From Terriglobales bacterium (GTDB lineage Bacteria; Acidobacteriota; Terriglobia; Terriglobales; Acidobacteriaceae), in the NCBI GenBank assembly GCA_030043575.1, contig JASHXK010000416.1, positions 1 to 5,022 of the forward strand: a stretch of 5,022 nt of DNA, read 5' to 3'. Each line of letters begins with the position of its first letter. The first letter of the stretch is position 1. The position numbers were made by a program, and so were the translations under genes. Below are positions 1 through 4,747 of this stretch, piece after piece. Below the pieces are notes generated by a model. The model did not search any database. It saw only the letters and a program-made list of their open reading frames with translations, and was not told where the DNA came from.

Positions 1-531
1 CTGTCCGCGCGAGTTCTGCAGCCATCGCCAACCTAACCAAAACAAGACTGTCATCACGCCCCAGCGCAGCATGATCTCTTCCGTGATACCGCCGTAGAGC
101 ACCGCCGTAATCACCGATCCCGGCGAATGCAGTTCTACGATCAGGCCGTGTGACGTGAAATACCATGGAATAATGGCAACAACCAATCCTCCGAGAACGC
201 CCGGCCACAATTGCCGACGAAGCACCGGCGCAACAGACTGCCCACTGACAAGCGCAGCGAAACCGGGCGCACGCAACCCGACCTTAGGCGCCAGGACTAC
301 ACCAGCCCATACAAAGAGCGCCACGTAACCAGCGGTCTGCAGGAGCGCGAGCAGCAATATCACGCCAATGGGCAACCGTAACGGGCGATGGATATGTTGC
401 AACAGCTGAGCGGGAAGCAGGAACAGAATCGTGGGCACGACCCCCACCATGCCAGCGATCCACAGGGCCAGTCCAAGGTTCCAGCTTGACGCTTCTGTGG
501 TCGCTCCATCCACGACGCTACTCACCGCCAT
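1..531 (-). CDS. CPBP family intramembrane metalloprotease, N-terminal part (cut by left edge)
   Basis: Reading the minus strand from ATG at 531 gives 177 codons with no stop before the window edge, so the C-terminus is missing. Residues 20-40, 55-81 and 109-127 are strongly hydrophobic and look like membrane helices. At 151-156 is EEIMLR, preceded by GGIT, which matches the EExxxR motif that defines the CPBP (CAAX protease and bacteriocin-processing enzyme, formerly Abi) family; its glutamates take part in metal-dependent peptide-bond cleavage inside the membrane. The later conserved histidine motifs would lie beyond the edge, so catalytic completeness cannot be judged. GGAG (plus-strand 538-541) stands 6 nt before the ATG and supports this start. 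The HD/OB-fold gene lies 138 bp upstream on the same strand, so co-transcription is possible. Family members process prenylated proteins or bacteriocins or have unknown substrates; the substrate here cannot be inferred. Confidence 0.8.
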   Translation of the reverse strand, partial: MAVSSVVDGATTEASSWNLGLALWIAGMVGVVPTILFLLPAQLLQHIHRPLRLPIGVILLLALLQTAGYVALFVWAGVVLAPKVGLRAPGFAALVSGQSVAPVLRRQLWPGVLGGLVVAIIPWYFTSHGLIVELHSPGSVITAVLYGGITEEIMLRWGVMTVLFWLGWRWLQNSRGQ

Positions 532-629
532 CCATATCTCCAAACAGCGCGCAGCAACTATCGGGTGCTATTCAACTATCGTTAACAGGCGTTCTCACAA
601 GTTACGCTGCCCTCGTCGGCCGGATCGCA

Positions 630-644
630 GCAGAACGATTCTGC
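630..644. other. small hairpin between the HD gene and the CPBP gene
   Basis: GCAGAA (630-635) and TTCTGC (639-644) form a perfect 6-bp stem around a 3-nt CGA loop. It lies 25 nt beyond the stop codon of the minus-strand HD/OB-fold gene, within the 138-bp gap before the CPBP start. No T-run follows on either strand, so it is not a classical intrinsic terminator. It could be an mRNA 3'-end or processing structure, or chance. The rest of the gap shows no convincing promoter. Confidence 0.3.
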
Positions 645-669
645 GGCCGTTCCCCGAACAGAAAGCCTC

Positions 670-1908
670 CTAGTGCGGCTTTTCCCCGACCGGCGTGGGC
701 TTGTGCGATTCGAACTTGCGCTGCAGGGCTTCGAAAGTTGACGCGGCTGGCTTTTCTTCTGCTTGGCCGTCGGCGTGACCGTCGCCCGCGGCTGTGGCCG
801 GCGGATCGGCACTGCGATCGTCATGATTTCCACTCTCGTCTGTGGAAGGCTCTCGCGCCGAACTGTTTTGCGCCGCCGAATTCACCGCCGCGGCCGCAAC
901 CGCTGTCTTGGGCACTTCTACCAGCCGCGATCCGGCTAAGCCGCGCTCCAGGAACTTCCTTGTGTTCAGCAACGGCCGCGCCAGCGAAGGATTGTAGCTG
1001 GTCCACGGCGTCTCTAGCTCCGCTTCGCGCTCGAACTGCGCCCGCATGCTCTCCATCTTGGAATCGAGATCGTCGAGGTAGTGCAGCATGAGCGCTTCGG
1101 GAAACATCGGCAGCTTGGGCGATCCAAACTCGTACTCGCCATGACGGCTGATGATCAGATGCTCCAGCAGCACCTTCAGCTCGTCCGGAAATCCAGGTAC
1201 CAGTTGGATCTTGTCGTGCAGCATCTCCAGCTCGATGATCATGTGCCCCAGCAACTGCCCCTTGGTCGTATAAGCGATCGAGCGCTGATAGGTCAACTCA
1301 TGCAGTTTTCCAATGTCATGCAGGAAAGCGCCCGTCAGCAGCAGATCGCGATTGACCTGCGGATAGTTGCGCACCGCCAGGTCACATAGGTTGAACAGTG
1401 ACACCACGTGATCCAGCAAACCGCCGACAAAAGCGTGGTGCAGCGTCTTGGCTGCAGGAGCTTTCTTATAGGCCGAAACCAGCGCCTCATCGCGGCAGAA
1501 TTCCTTCAGAAGCGACTTCAGCCAGTGGTTCTCGAAGCTGTCGATATAGTTACAAATTGTCTGCCAGAGCTGCTCGACGTCCTTCGACGTCTTGGGCAAA
1601 TAGTCGGCGTAGTCGATCTCCGACTCGCCCAGCCTGCGCATCTTGTGCACGGTGAGTTGCCAGCGTCCGTTGTACTTATGGATGACACCCTTGACCTTGA
1701 CGAAGTCGTCCTGATCGAACGCCGAGAGCGCATCGTTCACGTTGTCCCACATGTTGGCCTGGATCTGGCCACTACGATCGGCAAGGACCATGGACAGGTA
1801 CAGCTCGCCGCTCTTCTTCGACTTCACCTGTTTGACGGCGACGACGAAGAACGAGGTGATAGTCTGGTTCTCAACCTTGGCGCAATCGCAGATGTAGAAG
1901 TCCTTCAT
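670..1908 (-). CDS. OB-fold/HD-domain 3'-5' exoribonuclease, YhaM-like
   Basis: This 412-residue cytoplasmic protein resembles Bacillus YhaM/Cbf1, a 3'-5' exoribonuclease of about 314 residues. Residues 13-92 form an OB-fold nucleic-acid-binding domain (around SGELYLSMVLADRSGQIQA). Residues 155-285 form an HD phosphohydrolase domain. Its likely metal ligands are visible as H157/H158 in LHHAF, H167, H197-D198 in FLHDIGK, H222 in LLGH, H250, H256 in SRHGEYE and the acidic YLDDLDSK near 279-281. The family acts in RNA turnover and single-stranded nucleic-acid trimming. From about 335 to 390 the protein becomes a low-complexity Ala/Ser/Asp/Glu tail, then ends with a short charged helix-like segment (FEALQRKFESHK); neither is part of YhaM. 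The ATG at 1908 fits the family N-terminus, but its Shine-Dalgarno is weak (AGG a few bases upstream). The CPBP gene lies downstream on the same strand and the secreted-protein gene diverges upstream. The domain assignment is firm; the exact substrate is inferred from the family. Confidence 0.9.
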   Translation of the reverse strand: MKDFYICDCAKVENQTITSFFVVAVKQVKSKKSGELYLSMVLADRSGQIQANMWDNVNDALSAFDQDDFVKVKGVIHKYNGRWQLTVHKMRRLGESEIDYADYLPKTSKDVEQLWQTICNYIDSFENHWLKSLLKEFCRDEALVSAYKKAPAAKTLHHAFVGGLLDHVVSLFNLCDLAVRNYPQVNRDLLLTGAFLHDIGKLHELTYQRSIAYTTKGQLLGHMIIELEMLHDKIQLVPGFPDELKVLLEHLIISRHGEYEFGSPKLPMFPEALMLHYLDDLDSKMESMRAQFEREAELETPWTSYNPSLARPLLNTRKFLERGLAGSRLVEVPKTAVAAAAVNSAAQNSSAREPSTDESGNHDDRSADPPATAAGDGHADGQAEEKPAASTFEALQRKFESHKPTPVGEKPH

Positions 1909-2094
1909 CCCGGCCTGTGGCGCTCTATCGCAGGAGCGGATGCAACTGATCGCTTATGGTATCGCACTCGCGCAAGGATTGGTTAGGAAAGAATGGCCAG
2001 CACATCCTGTCCCTAGATTTGGTTTTCTGTTCGCGCCTAGCCACGCCACAGGTGCCAGCCGCGCTGTTGACTTGTCCGTTTCCGGAGGAGAACA
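1909..2094. promoter_or_regulatory. divergent intergenic region between the HD gene and the secreted-protein gene
   Basis: Both flanking genes start outward from here, so it should carry promoters for each strand; I see no strong consensus pair for the HD gene. A perfect 9-bp inverted repeat, CCTGTGGCG (1914-1922) and CGCCACAGG (2044-2052), brackets the region, so the same 9-mer lies upstream of both starts when each strand is read in its own direction. An ATG at 1956 is in frame with the secreted protein but has no Shine-Dalgarno, and the codons from it encode no signal-peptide-like start, so I treat 1956-2138 as non-coding in that frame. Confidence 0.5.
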
Positions 2095-2096
2095 AT
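2067..2096 (+). promoter_or_regulatory. weak sigma70-like promoter candidate
   Basis: TTGACT (2067-2072) is a near-perfect -35 box, and 18 nt later AACAAT (2091-2096) matches 4 of 6 bases of TATAAT. If used, transcription would start near 2103, inside the small leader ORF, leaving only the Shine-Dalgarno and GTG of the main gene on the mRNA. That would exclude leader translation from this promoter. The -10 match is poor and overlaps a strong Shine-Dalgarno/ATG pair, so the hexamer may be incidental. Confidence 0.2.
2084..2090 (+). promoter_or_regulatory. Shine-Dalgarno of the leader ORF
   Basis: GGAGGAG ends 4 nt before the ATG at 2095, a strong anti-16S match at suitable spacing. The identical 7-mer recurs at 2130-2136 in front of the GTG of the secreted-protein gene, 46 nt downstream. 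Confidence 0.5.
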
Positions 2097-2142
2097 GTTG
2101 GTCGGAGTCATGCAGTCCTGCAGTACTCAGGAGGAGCTGTGA
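2095..2142 (+). CDS. putative 15-residue leader peptide, stop overlaps next start
   Basis: This short ORF (MLVGVMQSCSTQEEL, stop TGA at 2140-2142) has an ATG with a strong Shine-Dalgarno. Its stop codon shares two bases with the GTG start of the secreted-protein gene (GTGA at 2139-2142). Such overlaps are typical of translational coupling: ribosomes that finish the first frame reinitiate on the second or expose its start. The codons for QEE are also the Shine-Dalgarno of the next gene. The peptide has no run of a regulatory amino acid, such as Trp, His or branched-chain repeats, so classical amino-acid attenuation is unlikely. It does not resemble a known peptide. The alternative is an untranslated 5' leader in which the frame is open by chance. 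Its translation is inferred, not demonstrated. Confidence 0.35.
   Translation: MLVGVMQSCSTQEEL
2105..2128 (+). promoter_or_regulatory. mRNA hairpin inside the leader ORF, next to the main gene's Shine-Dalgarno
   Basis: GAGT (2105-2108) pairs with ACTC (2125-2128), and TGCAG (2111-2115) with CTGCA (2118-2122), separated by a 2x2 internal loop; the innermost pair would probably open to give a 4-nt loop. The structure ends at the base before AGGAGG (2129). A ribosome translating the leader frame would melt it. The stems are short, so stability is uncertain. Confidence 0.3.
2129..2136 (+). promoter_or_regulatory. Shine-Dalgarno that fixes the GTG start at 2139
   Basis: AGGAGGAG lies 2-4 nt ahead of GTG at 2139 depending on the register used. 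It is the strongest ribosome-binding sequence near the start of this gene and is followed directly by a signal-peptide-like N-terminus. This favours the GTG over the upstream in-frame ATG at 1956. Confidence 0.75.
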
Positions 2143-2780
2143 ATCGTATCGTCTCGTGTGTAGTTTTTGCCTTCGTCGCACTGACGATGTGCGTGGGTCA
2201 GAATGCTCCCGCAGCCGCTTCGTCGGACAACGCCGCCAGCAACCGCCCGCAGGGTATCCTGCCCTTAACGCTGACGAAGTCCCTCGATTCCAAGAAGCTC
2301 AAAGAAGGCGACGAGGTAGATGCCAAAACCGTCGCCGGCATGCACTCGCCTGTCGGTGGCGATATTCCTGCCGGGTCCAAGGTGGTTGGTCACGTGACGC
2401 AAAGCAAGGCGCGCTCCAAGGGCGATTCGGAAGCATCGCTGGGAATTGTCTTCGACAAGATCGACCTGCCCGGTGGAAAGAGCATGGACATCAAGGGCGT
2501 GCTGCAAGCCGTCGGGCCAGCTCCCGACGTCGGCCCCGATACCGGATCCTCGATGGGTGGCGCCGGCATGAATCGCGGTAATGGTTCAACCGCACCGGCC
2601 AGCAATGGCATCGGTATGCAGCCGGGTCAGCCTGGCGCTGCCAAGATGCTGGATCCCCACGCCTCAGGCGTCGTCGGCATCAAGAACATGCAGCTCGACA
2701 GCAACAATTCCGTCCTGACCTCTACCGGCAAGGAAGTCAAGCTGGACAACGGCGCACAGATGCTGATCAGGATGGAATAG
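2139..2780 (+). CDS. secreted protein of unknown function, acidobacterial type
   Basis: From the GTG start this is 213 residues. Residues 1-25 are a Sec signal peptide: basic MNR, a hydrophobic core VVFAFVALTM, then polar QNAPAAA with plausible cleavage near 21-27. C18 sits in LTMC, but Met at -1 does not fit a lipobox, so a soluble periplasmic or exported protein is more likely than a lipoprotein. Residues 39-126 form a compact domain with LTKSLDSKKLKEGDEV, IPAGSKVVGHVTQSKA and LGIVFDKIDLPGG. A Gly/Asn/Pro/Met-rich linker (about 127-177) follows, then a conserved-looking end (VVGIKNMQLDS to VKLDNGAQMLIRME). I recognise this general layout from acidobacterial hypothetical proteins but know no function. 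The pattern 'IPAGS..VGHV' followed by 'FDKI.LPGG' loosely recalls the TrbI/VirB10 beta-barrel core; this is only a resemblance. The gene converges with the DinB-type gene downstream. Confidence 0.8.
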   Translation: MNRIVSCVVFAFVALTMCVGQNAPAAASSDNAASNRPQGILPLTLTKSLDSKKLKEGDEVDAKTVAGMHSPVGGDIPAGSKVVGHVTQSKARSKGDSEASLGIVFDKIDLPGGKSMDIKGVLQAVGPAPDVGPDTGSSMGGAGMNRGNGSTAPASNGIGMQPGQPGAAKMLDPHASGVVGIKNMQLDSNNSVLTSTGKEVKLDNGAQMLIRME

Positions 2781-2830
2781 CGCGACAGCTGCCACGCATC
2801 ATCACTGCTGCCGTCCGGCTGCGAGGCTTC

Positions 2831-2869
2831 GCAAAACTTGGAACTCGAAGGACAAGTGTCAACGCACGA
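2831..2869. repeat. imperfect 39-bp direct repeat, copy 1
   Basis: This matches 2886-2924 at 31 of 39 positions with no gaps and a period of 55 bp. The best-conserved core is AGGACAAGTGTCA followed by GCACGA. Copy 1 lacks the inverted-repeat continuation that copy 2 has: after GCACGA it runs into TTTTTCAAAGG, so it looks like a decayed or truncated version. It lies in the gap between two convergent genes. Confidence 0.7.
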
Positions 2870-2885
2870 TTTTTCAAAGGCTGCT

Positions 2886-2924
2886 GCAAAACTCCGGGTT
2901 CGGAGGACAAGTGTCAGGGCACGA
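2886..2924. repeat. imperfect 39-bp direct repeat, copy 2
   Basis: This is the partner of 2831-2869. Its last 7 bases are part of the left arm of the hairpin at 2918-2937, so repeat and hairpin appear to be parts of one element. I recall similar AGGACAAGTGTCAGGGCACGA-type sequences in intergenic regions of acidobacterial genomes, which would make it a dispersed repeat; that memory has not been checked by a search. Confidence 0.7.
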
Positions 2925-2937
2925 CTTTAGTCGTGCC
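2918..2937. repeat. perfect hairpin, 8-9 bp stem
   Basis: GGCACGACT (2918-2926) and AGTCGTGCC (2929-2937) are perfect reverse complements around TT; in practice an 8-bp stem with a TTTA loop. It sits between convergent genes 138 nt after the stop at 2780. No T-run follows directly, but a T-rich stretch (2949-2955) lies slightly downstream on the plus strand. It could block transcription from either side or be the core of a REP-like element. Confidence 0.75.
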
Positions 2938-2938
2938 G

Positions 2939-2952
2939 ATAAGGCAACTTAT
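2939..2952 (+). repeat. hairpin with GCAA loop followed by T-rich stretch
   Basis: ATAAG (2939-2943) and CTTAT (2948-2952) pair around GCAA, a GNRA-type tetraloop, and TTTCTT follows. Together with the stronger stem just before it, this is the nearest thing to a plus-strand terminator for the secreted-protein gene. The 5-bp A/T-rich stem is weak, so termination activity is uncertain. Confidence 0.4.
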
Positions 2953-2961
2953 TTTCTTCCA

Positions 2962-2977
2962 GCCGGCTTCAGCCGGC
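2962..2977. repeat. GC-rich hairpin with TTCA apex
   Basis: GCCGGC (2962-2967), TTCA and GCCGGC (2972-2977) form a 6-bp GC stem. It ends 8 bp from the stop codon of the minus-strand DinB-type gene, so on that strand it is the first structure after the coding region; no T-run follows it. Its TTCA apex is shared with the hairpin at 4852-4865, suggesting a common repeat family. Confidence 0.65.
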
Positions 2978-2985
2978 GGCACACG

Positions 2986-3534
2986 CTAGCCCGGCTGTTT
3001 GTGTTTCGCGAACATCCTCGCGTTGAACTGCTCGCTCTGTCCTTTGGGGACACTGAGCGACTTCCACTCCTCGCCCTTCCAGTGTTTGGCCAGGAACGTA
3101 ATCTGTCCCACGTGGTAGGCGACGTGGCCGCTGGCGCGGTTCAGCGCCTGCAACACGGAATGGGGCTGGCCCCGAATGGTGATGATGCGCTCCAGATCTC
3201 CCGGCTCCAGCGAGTTGACGGTATCGAACAACAGCTGCCAATGCTGCTCCCAGCATTGCAGCAGCTCCGCGCGCGTCGTCTCGGCAGTGATGACGAATTC
3301 CTGGTCGCGATTGCGGCCCGGCTTTTCGCCGTCGCTGGTCAGAAAGTCCATAAAGCGCGAGCGGAAATTACCGGCCATGTGCTTCACGATGGTGGCGACG
3401 CTGTTCGATTCGGGATCGGGCTGGGCGAAGAATTGCCCGTCCGTGAGCTGTGCGATAGCATCATCAGCCAGGCGTTTGTGGCCACGCAGACCGCGGAAGA
3501 TTTCGTCAAGATAAAGCGCGCCGAAGTCGGACAT
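2986..3534 (-). CDS. DUF1572 / DinB-superfamily four-helix protein
   Basis: This 182-residue soluble protein has the length and pattern of DUF1572 members of the DinB/YfiT superfamily, four-helix bundles that often bind a metal through three histidines. Candidates are H52 (IVKHMAGN), H137 and H141 (ASGHVAYHVGQI), spaced as in the superfamily. The segment FLAKHWKGEEWKSLSVPKGQ near the C-terminus is characteristic of DUF1572. Some superfamily members are bacillithiol- or mycothiol-dependent transferases and others are induced by DNA damage; the reaction of DUF1572 proteins is unknown to me, so no substrate is assigned. AGGAG (plus-strand 3541-3545) lies 6 nt before the ATG at 3534, fixing the start. 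It is divergent from birA across 58 bp and convergent with the secreted-protein gene. It appears intact and is probably monocistronic. Confidence 0.87.
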   Translation of the reverse strand: MSDFGALYLDEIFRGLRGHKRLADDAIAQLTDGQFFAQPDPESNSVATIVKHMAGNFRSRFMDFLTSDGEKPGRNRDQEFVITAETTRAELLQCWEQHWQLLFDTVNSLEPGDLERIITIRGQPHSVLQALNRASGHVAYHVGQITFLAKHWKGEEWKSLSVPKGQSEQFNARMFAKHKQPG

Positions 3535-3592
3535 ACCAATCTCCTGAGGGCTGTTTAGATCGCCGCGGGGTCACCGCACGTTAGGAATAAGA
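3535..3592. promoter_or_regulatory. 58-bp divergent spacer between the DinB-type gene and birA
   Basis: Both genes start from this short gap, so their promoters must overlap here or extend into the coding sequences. It holds the Shine-Dalgarno of each: CTCCT at 3541-3545 (AGGAG on the minus strand) and AGGA at 3583-3586 for birA. A short inverted repeat, GCGG (3565-3568) / CCGC (3574-3577), surrounds GGTCA. No convincing -35/-10 pair and no recognisable BirA biotin operator is visible. Confidence 0.4.
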
Positions 3593-4720
3593 ATGGAGAC
3601 GGAAAGCGTATGTGCGGACGAGAATCTGGTTCAGCTTAACACCTTTTTCCCCAAACTACCCATTCTCTTCGCTCTCGCGCATAATCGTTCTATCGCACGC
3701 ACTCTGCCAACTCGCATCGACACGCGCGCCGACAGCTCGACCGACGCGCGCCTCAGCCGCATTGTCCGCTTGCTGAGCGACAACGCCACCGTAGTCATCA
3801 GCGGCACGCGCGTGGCGGAAGAGCTGGGCACCTCGCGCTCGGAGGTCTGGCGCGCCGTGCAGCACTTGCGCGAACTCGGTGTGCAAATCACCGGCCATCT
3901 GGCCACGGGATATCAACTAAACGCTATGCCCGATCTTCTGCTGCCTGACATCCTCGATCCGCTCATAAGCGGCACCATTTTCGCCGGGAAGATTCACCAC
4001 TACTTTCGCATCGGCTCGACCAACACCGTGGCGATGCAGGCCGGCGCCAACGGCGAGCCCGAAGGCTCCGTCTTTCTCGCCGAGGAGCAAACCGCCGGGC
4101 GTGGCCGCGGCGGCCACAGTTGGGAGTCGACGCAGTCGGTCGGAATCTACTGCTCGGTGGTTTTGCGACCGGAGATCACGCCCGTCGACGCGCTCTTCCT
4201 TTCGCTGATGACGGGCATCGCCATGGCTGACGCCGTCGAGCAGACTACCGGCCTGCGTCCCGACCTGCGCTGGCCCAACGATGGCCTCATCGGCGAGCGC
4301 AAATTCTGCGGTATCCTGACCGAGATGAACGCCGAGCCTACGCGCGTGCGCTATGTCGTCATCGGCATCGGCATCAACGTCAACCACATGTCGTTTGCCG
4401 GCGAGCTCGAGCCCATCGCAACCTCACTGCGGATGGAGGGCGGGCGCGAGTGGTCGCGCGTGGATCTTGCCGCCGCTTTGCTAAAATCGCTCGACGGGCA
4501 CTATCGCAAGTTCATGCAAGGCGGGGAAAGCGCTCGCGGCGCGCTCATCCAAGAGTTCGAGAAGCGCTCGTCGTGGGCTCGTGGTCGGCATGTGCGCATC
4601 GAGGACAATGGCGGCTACGAAGGAGTGACCGAAGGCCTCGATGATCGCGGCTTTCTGCTGCTTCGCACTGGTCAGGGATTGCGGACCGTCTTGTCAGGCA
4701 ACGTCCGCGCTCCGAAATAG
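3593..4720 (+). CDS. birA: biotin--[acetyl-CoA-carboxylase] ligase with N-terminal wHTH (BirA)
   Basis: This 375-residue protein activates biotin with ATP to biotinyl-AMP and transfers it to the carrier-domain lysine of biotin carboxylases. Residues 52-110 form a winged helix-turn-helix (recognition-helix region TSRSEVWRAVQHLRELGV, wing ITGHLATGYQL), marking the class II, repressor-capable type. The catalytic core has GSTNT (141-145), EEQTAGRGRGGHSW (164-177, the biotin/adenylate loop), RWPND (226-230), RKFCGILTE with catalytic-type K237, and GIGINVN (258-264). The C-terminal SH3-like domain spans about 330-373 (EGLDDRGFLLL, SGNVR). E. coli BirA has 321 residues and begins almost directly with the wHTH; here about 50 poorly structured residues precede it. 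AGGA 6 nt before ATG 3593 supports this start and no in-frame ATG or GTG offers an obvious alternative. coaX follows 162 bp downstream on the same strand. Confidence 0.96.
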   Translation: METESVCADENLVQLNTFFPKLPILFALAHNRSIARTLPTRIDTRADSSTDARLSRIVRLLSDNATVVISGTRVAEELGTSRSEVWRAVQHLRELGVQITGHLATGYQLNAMPDLLLPDILDPLISGTIFAGKIHHYFRIGSTNTVAMQAGANGEPEGSVFLAEEQTAGRGRGGHSWESTQSVGIYCSVVLRPEITPVDALFLSLMTGIAMADAVEQTTGLRPDLRWPNDGLIGERKFCGILTEMNAEPTRVRYVVIGIGINVNHMSFAGELEPIATSLRMEGGREWSRVDLAAALLKSLDGHYRKFMQGGESARGALIQEFEKRSSWARGRHVRIEDNGGYEGVTEGLDDRGFLLLRTGQGLRTVLSGNVRAPK

Positions 4721-4747
4721 GTTGCCATGGCAGCAGCGCGACGATTT

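Noticed and set aside
486..1091. Open plus-strand frame of about 200 codons
   Set aside because: It lies opposite the HD/OB-fold gene and CPBP upstream region, is rich in Arg/Pro/Ser/Ala and has no family resemblance; it is a shadow of GC-rich coding sequence.
1956..2138. Upstream ATG giving a 61-residue longer secreted protein
   Set aside because: No Shine-Dalgarno precedes it, the added residues look non-coding, and it would bury the signal peptide behind 61 residues; the GTG at 2139 has AGGAGG.
2139..2210. Lipoprotein signal (LTMC)
   Set aside because: Met at the -1 position does not fit the lipobox, and an ordinary signal-peptidase site follows soon after.
1940..2581. Plus-strand frame of 213 codons overlapping the secreted-protein gene
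   Set aside because: Its translation is Arg/Ser-rich without domain features, whereas the other frame has a Shine-Dalgarno, signal peptide and conserved-looking domain.
2831..2924. CRISPR array
   Set aside because: There are only two imperfect copies, the spacer is 16 bp, and no cas genes are present.
2911..3558. Plus-strand frame of 215 codons opposite the DinB-type gene
   Set aside because: The minus-strand frame carries recognisable DUF1572 motifs and a good ribosome-binding site; this one starts inside the repeat and shows no family features.
3535..3592. BirA biotin operator
   Set aside because: The only inverted repeat is a 4-bp stem; nothing like the long biotin-operator dyad is visible.
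3917..4387. Minus-strand frame of 156 codons
   Set aside because: It lies fully inside the BirA catalytic domain, whose motifs are intact on the plus strand.
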